DNA of 64,000 nucleotides from Ensifer adhaerens (GTDB lineage: Bacteria; Pseudomonadota; Alphaproteobacteria; Rhizobiales; Rhizobiaceae). A model generated the notes under the pieces. It did no database searches. It was not told the DNA's origin and worked only from the letters and a program-made list of their open reading frames with translations. Every line of letters begins with the position of its first letter. Within the stretch, counting starts at the first letter, position 1. A program made the position numbers and the translations under genes. Location of the stretch: positions 1,860,001 through 1,924,000 of the forward strand of contig NZ_CP118610.1 in assembly GCF_028993555.1 (NCBI RefSeq). Reading direction: 5' to 3'. Of the stretch, positions 45,110 to 54,877 are shown in pieces.

Positions 45110-48100
45110 CTATTCGTTGCCGGCGCGAAGCCGGGTTTCGGCTTTGCCGATGCCAGAAAGCTCAAATCGTGCCGAGTTCGAGCGCGGGGTCCACAGGCTG
45201 CGGTCGATCGCTTCGAGCAGTCGTTCGGCAAGCTCGGCAAAGGCGGCCGGGTTCCTGTCGCGCAGGAAGTCCGCCACCCGCTCGTCGACGACGAAAGCCT
45301 GATAGGCGGCCTCGAAGTGATGATCGCGGACCGCCCCCGTGGTTGCGGCGAAGGCGAACATGTAGTCGACCGTGGCGGCGATCTCGAAGGCGCCCTTGTA
45401 GCCGTGGCGCATGACGCCATCGATCCACTTGGGATTGACGACGCGGGCCCGGACGACACGGCCGATTTCCTCCTCCAGCGAGCGGATGACGGGCTTTTCC
45501 GGGCGGGAATGGTCGTTGTGGTAGATCGCCGGCCGGTTGCCACCAAGATGTTCGGCAGCCGCACTCATGCCGCCTTCAAACTGGTAGTAGTCGTCGCTGT
45601 CGAGCAGGTCGTGCTCGCGGTTATCCTGATTCTGCACCACGGCTTCGATCGTGCGCAGCCGTTCCTCGAAGAGATCGCGCTCGGCCTTGCCCTCTTCGCC
45701 GGCACCATAGGCATAGGCGCCCCAGGTGAGATAAGCCTCGGCGAGATCAGCTTTGCTCTCCCAGCCCTTCTCGTCGATCAGCGCCTGCAGGCCGGCGCCA
45801 TAGGCCCCGGGCTTGGCGCCGAAGACGCGGTAGGAGGCACGCCGCGCGGCCTCCTGCGCCTCGACTCCTTCCGCCTCCAGCCGCCGAGCCTCGGCGCGCA
45901 TGCGTGCGGCGATCATGTTGTCGGCATCGTCTTCTTCCAGCGCGCCGACGGCGCGGATCGCCTTGTCGAACAGCGCGATCTGGTCGGGGAAGGCATCGCG
46001 GAAGAAGCCGGAGATGCGCAGCGTCACGTCGACGCGCGGCCGGCCGAGCACGGCCAGCGGCACGATCTCGTAGCCCATCACCCGGCGCGAAACCATGTCC
46101 CAGGTGGGCCTTGCGCCGATCAGCGCCAGCGCCTGGGCGATATCGTCGCCGCCGGTGCGCATGTTCGCCGTGCCCCAGGCCGTGAGCCCGAAGGAGGATG
46201 GCCACTCGCCGTGATCCTGCAGATAGCGGCGGATCAGGAGTTCAGCCGATTTCTTGCCGAGCTCGTAAGCCGCCGGCGTCGGCACCGAGCGGCTGTCGAC
46301 GGAATAGAAATTGCGGCCGGTCGGCAGCACGTCTGGGCGGCCACGGGTTGGCGCGCCGGAGGGACCGGGTGCGACGAAGCGGCCGTCGAGACCGGTGAGG
46401 AAACCCGCCATTTCGGCAGCGCCGGAGTTTGCGATCGAGGGCTTGAGGCGGGTTTCGATTTCGTCGAGCACGGCTTGCGTGTTGGTCCAATCGTCTGGGC
46501 AAGACTGCTCGCCCGAAACGAGCTTCGCTGCCAGCAGCTCGATACGCTCGACCGTGTCACCGTTTGTGCGCCAGGGAGCGTCCGAGAGGTCGGCGAGGAT
46601 CGATGGTGTCGGGCCGGTCCAGGCATCCGACATCACGCAATCGAGCGGGTCGAAGTCCGCCCCAGCATCCGCGGCGATCGCCCGCTGCAGGCTCTGGTCG
46701 CCGCCTTCGCCGAGGCCACGTGGGACGCGCGCCAGCGCCACCGTGAGATCGGTCAGCAACCGCCCCTCCGGGGCCACGCCGAAGATGTGCAGGCCGTCGC
46801 GGATCTGCATTTCCTTGAGGTCGCAGAGATAGGCGTCGAGCTTTTCCAGCGCCTTGTCGTCACTGTCGCCCTTGTTAATGCCGGCGTCGCTGTCGAGGCC
46901 GATGTCGCGCACGAGGTCGAGGATCTGACGGCTGAGCAGACGCAGGCGACGCGGGTCACCGCCGGCGGCATCGTAATACTCGTCGACGAGCGCCTCGAGA
47001 TCCTTGAGCGGCCCATAGGATTCCGCGCGCGTCAAAGGGGGTGTCAGGTGGTCGATGATAACCGCGCTGGTGCGGCGCTTGGCCTGCGTGCCTTCGCCCG
47101 GATCGTTGACGATGAAGGGATAGATGTGCGGCAGCGGCCCGAAGATCGCCTCGGGGTAGCAGGTCTCTGATAGCGCCAGGGCCTTGCCGGGCAGCCATTC
47201 GAGATTGCCGTGCTTGCCCATGTGCACGATCGCCTGCGCACTGAACTGCCGGCGGAGGAAGGCATAGAAGGCGAGATAACCGTGCGGCGGCACGAGGTCC
47301 GGCGAATGGTAGCTTTCCTTCGGATCGATGTTGTAGCCGCGTGCCGGCTGGATACCGACGACAACTTCGCCGAAGCGGGCGAGCGGCAGCGCGAAACCGC
47401 CGTCGAGGAAGAACGGATCGGCTTCCGGCGCACCCCAGCGACCACCGACTTCATCCTGAATCCGTTTCGGAAGCGAATCGAAGAAGATCTTGTAATCGCT
47501 GAGCGAAATCCTCTCGCGGATTTCACGGTCGTGGCTTGCGGCATTGGTCGGCCCGGCCATCAGGTAACGCATCAGCGCGTCGCCATCCTCCGGGACTTCG
47601 CCCACCGCATAACCTTCTGCCGTCATGGCGTTGAGCACCTCGACGGTACCGGCCGGGGTATCAAGACCGACGCCGTTGCCGAGCCGCCCGTCGCGGTTCG
47701 GATAATTGGCCATGACGATGGCGATCCGCCGCTCGGCCGGCTCTGCCCGGCGAAGCTTTGCCCAATTGACGGCAAGGTTCGCGGCAAAGCGCACCCGGTC
47801 TTCGAGCGGCTCATGGCCGACAATGTTAGCCTCGACTTTCGCATCGTAAATCGACGCCGCCTTGAAGGAGACGGCGCGCGCGAGAATGCGGCCATCGACC
47901 TCCGGCAGGGCGACGTTCATGGCGAGATCGCGCGCCATCAACCCTTGCGGCGATGTTTCCCATTGCGCCCGAGAGGAACCGGAGAAGATCACCTGCAGCA
48001 CTGGCGCGCCGGTTGATTCCAGCACCGTCGGCTGCCGATCGGCGCCGGGCGAAGAAACGGCAAAGCCGGTGGCGTTCATCACCACGTCGGGTGCGGCCTC

Positions 48101-48889
48101 GGCGAAGATCGCCTGCAGTGTGCCGACGGAAACGACATCCTTGAGGCTGGAGACAAACACCGGCAGTGCCCGCACGCCTTCCGCGGCAAGCGCCGTGATC
48201 AGCGCCTCCACCGGCCGCGTCTCGCCGCTCTGGACGAGGGCGCGGTAGAAGCAGATGGCGACGGTCGGTTCAAATGCCTTCGTCTCCGTCGAACCGCCCG
48301 GCGCTGCGTTTGTCGCCTGCCATTCCGAAACCCCGATCACGCCCCTGCCCGGCCACCAGATTCCGGCCTTGAGCAACGGCTTGGCCGGTTGCGGCTTCTC
48401 GGCACCGGTGACCAGCGCCTCGGCATAGTCGAGGAACAGGCCGGCGTTGTCGGCGCCGCCTTCGGTGAAATAGGCCCAGAGGCGCTGACGGTCGTCGGCC
48501 GCAACCGTGGAAAACGGTTCGAGGCCCGGATCCGGCTTGTCGTCGCCTGGGAGCACCGCGATCTGGAACTGGTGGGTGACGGCGGCGGCGTGCAGGGCTT
48601 CCAGCAGATAACGGAAATAGCTGGCGCCACCGAGCGGCCGGACCACGATCAGCTTCGCATGACGCGCCGTGCGCTCGACATAGGTGTCGACCGACATCGG
48701 GTGCATCAGGCTCATCAGGCTGGCGATGCGCAGGCTCATGCCGCCATCGCGGCGGCCGTGGGCTGCGGCGATTGAGGAGAGCTCGGTGTCGGCGGCAGAC
48801 AGAAACAGGATGTCGGCCGGCGTTTGCCCCAGGTCGATCGCTTCGTTGCCGTCGGCGATCGTTCCTTTCTGGGCGAGAAGCAGATGCAT
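45110..48889 (-). CDS. cobN: Cobaltochelatase large subunit CobN
   Basis: A 1259-residue protein, normal for the family, that with CobS and CobT inserts cobalt into hydrogenobyrinic acid a,c-diamide (aerobic pathway). Recognised segments include MHLLLAQKGTIADGNEAIDL at the start, GKHGNLEWLPGKALALSETC (the conserved HGNLEWLPGK block), and WGTANMRTGGDDIAQALALI. CobS and CobT are not in the window. It follows cobW by 77 bp, a gap that contains a palindromic element. Confidence 0.97.
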   Translation of the reverse strand: MHLLLAQKGTIADGNEAIDLGQTPADILFLSAADTELSSIAAAHGRRDGGMSLRIASLMSLMHPMSVDTYVERTARHAKLIVVRPLGGASYFRYLLEALHAAAVTHQFQIAVLPGDDKPDPGLEPFSTVAADDRQRLWAYFTEGGADNAGLFLDYAEALVTGAEKPQPAKPLLKAGIWWPGRGVIGVSEWQATNAAPGGSTETKAFEPTVAICFYRALVQSGETRPVEALITALAAEGVRALPVFVSSLKDVVSVGTLQAIFAEAAPDVVMNATGFAVSSPGADRQPTVLESTGAPVLQVIFSGSSRAQWETSPQGLMARDLAMNVALPEVDGRILARAVSFKAASIYDAKVEANIVGHEPLEDRVRFAANLAVNWAKLRRAEPAERRIAIVMANYPNRDGRLGNGVGLDTPAGTVEVLNAMTAEGYAVGEVPEDGDALMRYLMAGPTNAASHDREIRERISLSDYKIFFDSLPKRIQDEVGGRWGAPEADPFFLDGGFALPLARFGEVVVGIQPARGYNIDPKESYHSPDLVPPHGYLAFYAFLRRQFSAQAIVHMGKHGNLEWLPGKALALSETCYPEAIFGPLPHIYPFIVNDPGEGTQAKRRTSAVIIDHLTPPLTRAESYGPLKDLEALVDEYYDAAGGDPRRLRLLSRQILDLVRDIGLDSDAGINKGDSDDKALEKLDAYLCDLKEMQIRDGLHIFGVAPEGRLLTDLTVALARVPRGLGEGGDQSLQRAIAADAGADFDPLDCVMSDAWTGPTPSILADLSDAPWRTNGDTVERIELLAAKLVSGEQSCPDDWTNTQAVLDEIETRLKPSIANSGAAEMAGFLTGLDGRFVAPGPSGAPTRGRPDVLPTGRNFYSVDSRSVPTPAAYELGKKSAELLIRRYLQDHGEWPSSFGLTAWGTANMRTGGDDIAQALALIGARPTWDMVSRRVMGYEIVPLAVLGRPRVDVTLRISGFFRDAFPDQIALFDKAIRAVGALEEDDADNMIAARMRAEARRLEAEGVEAQEAARRASYRVFGAKPGAYGAGLQALIDEKGWESKADLAEAYLTWGAYAYGAGEEGKAERDLFEERLRTIEAVVQNQDNREHDLLDSDDYYQFEGGMSAAAEHLGGNRPAIYHNDHSRPEKPVIRSLEEEIGRVVRARVVNPKWIDGVMRHGYKGAFEIAATVDYMFAFAATTGAVRDHHFEAAYQAFVVDERVADFLRDRNPAAFAELAERLLEAIDRSLWTPRSNSARFELSGIGKAETRLRAGNE

Positions 48890-48904
48890 GGTCTTGTCCG
48901 TTCG

Positions 48905-48952
48905 GGCAGTTCCGGACGGAAGATGCGTGCTGCGCCTTCCCTCCGGAATTGC
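48905..48952. repeat. Copy of the cob-region palindromic element between cobW and cobN
   Basis: GGCAGTTCCGGACGGAAG and CTTCCCTCCGGAATTGC form inverted arms. The left arm shares GCAGTTCCGGACG with the copy near cobE, and the whole aligns with it with a small indel. It fills most of the 77-bp gap. Confidence 0.65.
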
Positions 48953-48966
48953 GTTATTTCAAAGTA

Positions 48967-50031
48967 TTAGACGAGCGCCGTGATGGCGGCGCGCACCGCC
49001 GCTTCGTCCATGTCGTGCAGGCCGATGACGACGAGGCGCGTGCCGCGCTTTTCGCCGGCAGCCCAGGCACGATCGTAATACTGGTCGACGCGGGCGCCGA
49101 CGGCCTGGATCAAAAGGCGCATCGGCTTGCCGGGCACGTCGGCAAAGCCTTTCAGCCGCAGCACGTCGTGTTCTGCGATCACGCCCTTGAGGCGATCGAT
49201 GAAGGCGGCCGGATCGGCGATGGCGCCAAGCTCGACGACGAAGCTGTCGAACTCGTCGTGGTCGTGCTCCTCGCCGGCCTCGTGCTCCATCTCGTGATGC
49301 GACTTGCGGTTGGCGATATCGCTTTCGGTGCCGACGCCGAGGCCGAGCAGGATGGCGGCGGCAACTTCGCCGTTCTTCGCCTCGATCATCGCCGGCTTGC
49401 GGCTGGTGCGCGAGGAGACCTCGTCGCGCACGGCCTTGAGGCCGGAGGCATCGATCAGATCGGTCTTGTTGAGAACGATGAGGTCGGCAGCCGTCAGCTG
49501 GTCCTCGAACAGCTCCTCGATCGGGCTTTCGTGGTCGAGATTGTCGTCCTCGACGCGCAGCGCATCGACCTTGTCATGGTCGTCGGCAAAGCGGCCGGCG
49601 GCCACGGCGGCGCTGTCGACCACGGTGACGACGCCATCGACGGTCACTTCGCTGCGGATATCCGGCCAGTTGAAGGCGGCGATCAGCGGCTGCGGCAAAG
49701 CCAGACCCGAGGTCTCGATGATGATGTGGTCCGGGCGGTTTTCGCGCTCGAGCAGCTTGGTCATGGTCGGGATGAAATCATCGGCAACCGTGCAGCAGAT
49801 GCAGCCATTGGTAAGCTCGATGATATCGTCCTCGGTGCAGGCCTCCGCGCCGCAGCCCTTGAGCACGTCGCCATCGACGCCGAGATCGCCGAACTCGTTG
49901 ATGATCAGGGCGATGCGCTTGCCGTCGGCGTTCTGCAGCAGATTGCGGATCATCGTCGTCTTGCCGGCGCCGAGGAAGCCGGTGATGACAGTCGCCGGGA
50001 TCTTGCCGTGGCTGGTTCTCGCAGTGGTCAT
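48967..50031 (-). CDS. cobW: CobW-type metallochaperone GTPase
   Basis: A 354-residue COG0523 GTPase. Walker A is TGFLGAGKTTMIRN, the metal-binding CxCC motif is NGCICCTVADD, the guanine-specificity motif is LNKTDLI, and a His/Glu-rich loop (HEMEHEAGEEHDHDEF) lies near residue 248. CobW is thought to deliver cobalt to the chelatase. It follows cobP by 3 bp. Confidence 0.96.
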   Translation of the reverse strand: MTTARTSHGKIPATVITGFLGAGKTTMIRNLLQNADGKRIALIINEFGDLGVDGDVLKGCGAEACTEDDIIELTNGCICCTVADDFIPTMTKLLERENRPDHIIIETSGLALPQPLIAAFNWPDIRSEVTVDGVVTVVDSAAVAAGRFADDHDKVDALRVEDDNLDHESPIEELFEDQLTAADLIVLNKTDLIDASGLKAVRDEVSSRTSRKPAMIEAKNGEVAAAILLGLGVGTESDIANRKSHHEMEHEAGEEHDHDEFDSFVVELGAIADPAAFIDRLKGVIAEHDVLRLKGFADVPGKPMRLLIQAVGARVDQYYDRAWAAGEKRGTRLVVIGLHDMDEAAVRAAITALV

Positions 50032-50034
50032 TAT

Positions 50035-50559
50035 TCAACCCTTCATTTTCAGCGGCAAACCGGCCGCGATAAAGTAAACTTCAGCGGATTTCTCCGCAAC
50101 GATCTGGTGAAGCCGGCCGGCATGGTCGCGAAACTCGCGCGCCATGCGGTTCTCGGGCACGATGCCGAGGCCGACCTCGTTGGAAACAAAGACAAGGCGC
50201 GCTCGCGCCTCAGGCAGGGAGGCGGCAAGGGCCGCAAACTCCGCCTCGATGTCGCGCTCCTCGAGCATCAGATTGGTGACCCACAGGGTCAGGCAGTCGA
50301 TCAGCACCACATGATGGGCGTCGTCTATGCGCCGGAGCACGCCGACGAGATCGACAGGCTCCTCATGCGTCGTCCAGCCTTCACCGCGCCTGGTCCGGTG
50401 ATGGTCGATGCGTTCACGCATTTCATCATCCCAGGCGCGGCCCGTGGCGACATAATGCTTGATGAGACCGGACGCTTCGACAAGCTTCTCGGAAAAAGCG
50501 GATTTGCCGGAACGGGCGCCGCCAAGGACCAGAACAGGCCCGGGGCTTTGATTGCTCAT
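50035..50559 (-). CDS. cobP: Adenosylcobinamide kinase / GTP:adenosylcobinamide-phosphate guanylyltransferase
   Basis: A 174-residue bifunctional enzyme that phosphorylates adenosylcobinamide and attaches GMP. The P-loop is [15 protein letters not shown]; the guanylylation histidine lies in [15 protein letters not shown], and [20 protein letters not shown] is the family C-terminal signature. First gene of cobP-W-N-O-EamA, about 140 bp downstream of a cobalamin riboswitch. Confidence 0.96.
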   Translation of the reverse strand: MSNQSPGPVLVLGGARSGKSAFSEKLVEASGLIKHYVATGRAWDDEMRERIDHHRTRRGEGWTTHEEPVDLVGVLRRIDDAHHVVLIDCLTLWVTNLMLEERDIEAEFAALAASLPEARARLVFVSNEVGLGIVPENRMAREFRDHAGRLHQIVAEKSAEVYFIAAGLPLKMKG

Positions 50560-50671
50560 CGCTGCCGCCTCAGAACTCAGTGGTCATTGGCATGCGGCAA
50601 CAGCCGTTCGGCGCGCCGGCGGCGCGTTCGGAAAAATATCTGAAAGCCAAAACAACCTCCGTGATGGCATT

Positions 50672-50870
50672 GGGAAGCGGGCTTCCCTTCGGGCGGAATG
50701 CCCCTGTCGGACGGCAGGTCTCCTGGCTCACGGCGTCACGAGGCCCGTCATCGCCTCGCCCCAAAGGGCGAGGTTCCGATGTCAGGACCCGAGCGGCCCG
50801 CCTCACCTTCCCGGCGTTTTTCAAGTTCGTGAAAGGCGGACGATTCGTAGCAGAAGAGGCGTCCAACCCG
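50672..50870 (-). promoter_or_regulatory. Cobalamin riboswitch upstream of cobP
   Basis: On the minus strand a perfect B12 box, AGCCAGGAGACCTGCC, lies at 50713-50728. Upstream of it are CGCCGGGAAGGTGAGGCGG and a GAACCTCGCCC...GGGCGAGG hairpin as in the aptamer core. Downstream, GGGAAG/CTTCCC (50672-50687) could be part of the expression platform. Cobalamin binding should lower expression of the cobP operon. The 5' boundary is approximate. Confidence 0.85.
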
Positions 50871-51218
50871 GCTGATCACGATGCCACGCCAGTGGCTTTT
50901 CCGGCTCGATCCCAACCTTGGCGTCGATTGCCCCATGCAATCGCCTGACAAAGCTGAACTTGAGCCCGATGGCGAACCCTGACCGTTCTACAGTCGCGGG
51001 GTCGGCTGCGATAAGGATGCCCGGTTTGGGTCCATCCGTCACATTCCCAATTATTCCCCCGTGTCGCCACGACGCGGAGGAACCATCCAACATCCGATGA
51101 TTAGGAAGCGGGCGTCGCAAAGTCAATCGACGCTTGCGACACCTCCCCGGCCGACTTGCGTCGCGCGACGTTTTGTCGGACGGGGCGGCGCCGGTCTAGA
51201 CAAATCGGAATCTCGTTC
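50871..51218. other. Intergenic region upstream of the cobP riboswitch
   Basis: About 350 bp between the riboswitch and the end of a secreted-protein gene. The cobP operon promoter should lie near its left end. I see no supportable gene, repeat or terminator in it. Confidence 0.45.
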
Positions 51219-51650
51219 TCACTTGGCCGCGCCAAGCAGGTAGCCTCCGTCCCAGTGCCAGATCTGCTTGTCGTCGACCGTGACCTTGACGATCGCCTGG
51301 AATCCGGCAAGCGTCCCGCTGCCGGCATGGAACGCGCAGGTTCCGAGCGGCGGACTGGCCGTGTCGTAGACGACGCAGTAGCCGACCGCCGAGTCTCCGT
51401 TCCCGACGGCAATGACCGCCGTGCTGCTGGAGAAAATGGGATTGGCAACCACCGGTCCATAGTAGAGGATTTTTGTGCCCGCCGGGATCGCCGCGAGGTT
51501 CGATTCCGTAATGGTGCAGAAGCTCGGGGTATCGCCGGTGAACTGACTGCATTCCTTGGCGATCTTGAGTGGTTGGGTGGCCGGCGCTGCGGACGCCATG
51601 GATGTCAGTGCCAGAATGGCACCAGCCGACAGGATCAAGAGTCTGCTCAT
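51219..51650 (-). CDS. Small secreted protein with four cysteines, function unknown
   Basis: A 143-residue protein with a signal peptide (MSRLLILSAGAILALTSMAS, ending ASA). The mature chain is predicted mainly beta (ILYYGPVVANPIFSSSTAVI, LAGFQAIVKVTVDDKQIWHW) and has four cysteines (KECSQF, SFCTIT, GYCVVY, GTCAFH) that could form two disulfides in the periplasm. No family recognised. A promoter would face the cyclase gene. Confidence 0.68.
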   Translation of the reverse strand: MSRLLILSAGAILALTSMASAAPATQPLKIAKECSQFTGDTPSFCTITESNLAAIPAGTKILYYGPVVANPIFSSSTAVIAVGNGDSAVGYCVVYDTASPPLGTCAFHAGSGTLAGFQAIVKVTVDDKQIWHWDGGYLLGAAK

Positions 51651-51881
51651 TGCCTACTCCTTAAAGTTGATTTGTCTATTTAGCTTCTACTGCGTGCTTC
51701 CTCCCCAGCAATTCGCTGTCTTGAATCCTCCGGGCAAGGGCTTGCCGTCAGCCTCGCCCCCCGCCGGCCTGCTGCGAGACCGGACCTCGGCGAATGCGGC
51801 ATGGCGGACGAACATATTTTAGCAATGACGGATGTTGAGATAAACTGCCCACCCGAGGGGCTTCGTTTGTCCGGTAAACAC

Positions 51882-54113
51882 ATGGAACGCAGGCTCGCCG
51901 CCGTGATGATTGCCGATGTTTGCGGCTATGGATTGCTCACCCAGGCCGACGAAGAGGGTACCTGCGCCCGCTTTCAGACTGATCTGCATGAATTGTTCGA
52001 ACAAAGGATCGCCGCACATCGTGGTCGCTTGATCAAGACCATGGGCGACGGCCTGCTGGTCGAATTCCATAGCGTCGTCGAGGCCGTGCGATGTGCGGTC
52101 GAGGTGCAGCGCGCCAAATCTGAAAGTCGCGGCACGGATACGGGCCGGCTGGAATTCCGCATCGGCATCAATCTTGGCGATGTGATCGTCGAGGGCGACG
52201 ATATCCAGGGGGATGGCGTCATCATCGCCGAGCGCCTGCAGAACCTCGCCGAGCCCGGCGGCATCGTCATCTCCGGCACCGCCTATGACCAGGTCGAGAA
52301 GCATCTCGATGTCGGATTCGTCTTTCTCGGCGAGCAGCGCCTGAAACATGTCGAAAAACCGATTCGGACCTACCGTATCTCGATCGACGAAGCCTACGCC
52401 CGAAAGCCTAAAACCAGGGCGCACAGCGGGCGACGCTGGGCCGCCCTGGCAGCGGCATCTGCCCTGACATTCGCCGCCGCCGTCGGTGTCGCCTGGTGGC
52501 GCCCTTGGCAGCCGCCTGCCGACGTCCGTCCGCCTCAGGCCGTGGAGCTTGGCGAGGCAGACAAGCCCTCGATCGCGGTGCTTCCGTTTGCCAATGTCAG
52601 CGATGACCCCAAGCAGGAATTTTTCGCCAATGGCATGACCGACGGCCTCGTCACCGAACTGGCCCAGATCTCAGGCCTGTTCGTCATCGCCCGCAACTCG
52701 ACCTTCACCTACAAGGGCAGATCGGTCACAGCCAGGCAGGTGTCGGAGGAGCTCGGCGTCAGATATGTGCTTGAAGGCAGCGTCCAGCGCGCGGGAGAGC
52801 AGCTCCGCATCAATGCCCAGCTCATAGATTCCCATGATGGCGGACACGTCTGGGCCGGGAAGTTCGACGGATCGCTCACCGATGCCTTTGCGCTGCAGGA
52901 CGAAGTGATGCGTGGCATTGCCGAAGCGCTTGCGTTGCGGCTCGATCCTGACCAGCAGATGGCCTTCGGGCGCAAGGAAACGGTCGTTCCGGCCGCCTTC
53001 GATGCGTTCCTGCGCGGCTGGGAACATCACCGGCGCACCACGCCCGAAGACTTCGCCAGGGCACTGCCCTACTTCGACCAAGCCATTGCGCTCGATCCCG
53101 CCTATGGACGCGCCTATGCCGCCGCAGCCATGGTCTATGCGCGCATCTATTTGTGGCGCTGGCACTATCAGCTGGGCATCACGCGCTTCGAGGCGCGAGC
53201 CAAGGCGCGGCAGTTCCTGCGCACGGCGCAGAAACATAGGACGGCCCTCGCCTATCAGGCATCGGCCCTCCTTGCCGAAGCGGATCAGCGGCATGCCGAC
53301 GCGCTTACAGAACTCAAGGAAGCAATCGCGCTCGAACCCGGTGACTCCTGGAGCTACGCATTGACGGCCTTCGTGCTGACTTCCGCCGGCCGGCCGGAGG
53401 AGGCCCTGCCCTATATCCGTACGGCGATCCGCCTCGATCCGCACTCCCCGTCCTTCTTCCACTACGTCCTCGGCCTGACCCAGTTCAGCCTGGAGGATTT
53501 CGAGGCGGCAGCGGCGGCGGCGAGAAGCAGCATCGCACTCAACCCCCAGGATGACGGCCCTTTCCTTCTCCTTGCCTCTGCCGCCGGACATCTCGGTCAC
53601 CGCGCGGAGGCCGAGACGGCAATCGCCCGCTATGACGCGCTTCGCGTCAGCCGTGGCGGAACCGCCGTCTGCATTTCGGAGCATCCACCGCTGGACCTGG
53701 CACAGCCGCATGCCAGCGAGAGGTTCTATGAGGGACTGCGCCTGGCGGGCGTGCCCGAAACCGTGCTGAACACCGAAGTCGGCATCCGCAACAGGCTGTC
53801 GGCCCACGAAGCCCGTGCGTTGCTTTTCGGGCACCGGCTGCGTGGACGCATGCTGGATTCAGGGGAAGAACACGAAGCCGTCGTTTCGCCCGAGGGCATT
53901 GCCACCTTGACGGGAGGCTGGGCCTCGCTTGGCGCCGGGCGGATGAGCAACGTCGAGGTCCGGTTTGAGAAGGATGAAGTTTGCTTCCTCTGGCTGCAGA
54001 CGACGAACCTTTGTGGGGTGCTGTTGCGAAATCCCGGAGGACTGAGCGCCCGGGAAAACGAATTCTTCTGGTACCACGGCGACAGAGCCTTCACCTTCTC
54101 GCAGGTGCGCTAG
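51882..54113 (+). CDS. Class III adenylate cyclase-like protein with TolB-like and TPR domains
   Basis: A 743-residue protein. Residues 1-165 form a class III cyclase domain (MERRLAAVMIADVCGYGLLT; KTMGDGLLVEF with the second metal Asp; FRIGINLGDVIVEGDDIQGD). A membrane span follows (WAALAAASALTFAAAVGVAW), then a TolB-like region (SIAVLPFANVSDDPKQEFFA) and TPR helices. In the N-x3-R catalytic motif the Asn position reads Ile (GVIIAERLQ). The start is uncertain: family proteins begin at MERRLAA (51882), but the frame is open from 51801; no candidate has a clear ribosome-binding site. Convergent with a methyltransferase gene. Confidence 0.85.
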   Translation: MERRLAAVMIADVCGYGLLTQADEEGTCARFQTDLHELFEQRIAAHRGRLIKTMGDGLLVEFHSVVEAVRCAVEVQRAKSESRGTDTGRLEFRIGINLGDVIVEGDDIQGDGVIIAERLQNLAEPGGIVISGTAYDQVEKHLDVGFVFLGEQRLKHVEKPIRTYRISIDEAYARKPKTRAHSGRRWAALAAASALTFAAAVGVAWWRPWQPPADVRPPQAVELGEADKPSIAVLPFANVSDDPKQEFFANGMTDGLVTELAQISGLFVIARNSTFTYKGRSVTARQVSEELGVRYVLEGSVQRAGEQLRINAQLIDSHDGGHVWAGKFDGSLTDAFALQDEVMRGIAEALALRLDPDQQMAFGRKETVVPAAFDAFLRGWEHHRRTTPEDFARALPYFDQAIALDPAYGRAYAAAAMVYARIYLWRWHYQLGITRFEARAKARQFLRTAQKHRTALAYQASALLAEADQRHADALTELKEAIALEPGDSWSYALTAFVLTSAGRPEEALPYIRTAIRLDPHSPSFFHYVLGLTQFSLEDFEAAAAAARSSIALNPQDDGPFLLLASAAGHLGHRAEAETAIARYDALRVSRGGTAVCISEHPPLDLAQPHASERFYEGLRLAGVPETVLNTEVGIRNRLSAHEARALLFGHRLRGRMLDSGEEHEAVVSPEGIATLTGGWASLGAGRMSNVEVRFEKDEVCFLWLQTTNLCGVLLRNPGGLSARENEFFWYHGDRAFTFSQVR

Positions 54114-54130
54114 AGCCTTTGCGCAACAGG

Positions 54131-54754
54131 CTACCCCACCCGCTCCAGCACGCTGAACTGGAAAGCCTGTGTCGAGTTCCACGGCGTCGTGTGCTGGTGC
54201 ATTAATTGTTCAACCAGCCGGAACGACGGTCCGATCATCTCGGCCAGTGCCGCAGGGTCGTAGCGCACCACCGGCAGGCCGCTGCAGCGCTCCGGCCCGT
54301 CGGGGGCGAAGGTGGCGATGACCGCGTGCCCGCCAAGCGCCACGGCTGCCGTCAACCGCTCGATATAGGCGGCTCTGTCTTCCGGATCGGTCAGGAAATG
54401 AAAGGCGGCGCGATCGTGCCAGATGTCGTAGCTTTGATCCGGCTCCCACTCTGTCACATCGGCGGCAATCCACTGCACGTCATCAGCCCGTAACCCAAGC
54501 CTCGCCTTGGCCGCCTCAAGTGCCGACGGAGACAGATCGAGCACCGTGACCATCTTCACGCCCTCGTCAAGCAACGCGTCCACCAGCCGCGAGGCGCCAC
54601 CACCGACATCGATCAGCGACGTCGAAGCAATTGTCGCATGCTTGCGGATCAGCTCGAGCGAAATTGCCGGCGTATCCTCGAACCAGCTGACCCCCGCCTC
54701 GCCCTTGGTTTGATAGGCATTGTCCCACTGAGCCTGCCTGTTTTTGTTCTGCAT
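54131..54754 (-). CDS. Class I SAM-dependent methyltransferase
   Basis: A 207-residue soluble protein. Motif I is SLIDVGGGASRLVDALLDEG, followed by VTVLDLSPSALEAAK, WIAADVTEWEP and DIWHDRAAFHFLTD, the order of the Rossmann methyltransferase fold. The N-terminal AQWDNAYQTKGEAGVSWFED is common in a bacterial subgroup of unknown substrate. It ends 17 bp from the cyclase stop. Confidence 0.85.
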   Translation of the reverse strand: MQNKNRQAQWDNAYQTKGEAGVSWFEDTPAISLELIRKHATIASTSLIDVGGGASRLVDALLDEGVKMVTVLDLSPSALEAAKARLGLRADDVQWIAADVTEWEPDQSYDIWHDRAAFHFLTDPEDRAAYIERLTAAVALGGHAVIATFAPDGPERCSGLPVVRYDPAALAEMIGPSFRLVEQLMHQHTTPWNSTQAFQFSVLERVG

Positions 54755-54877
54755 TGAAGCATCCGCTCTGTTCGCGCCCGGCCTCTGCCTTAAAGGAAAC
54801 AGTCTAGAGCAGAACGGCCAAAACCGCGTGTGGTTTCGACTTGCACGCCCTGCACCGGTTTCGGCGAAAAGGTCGTC

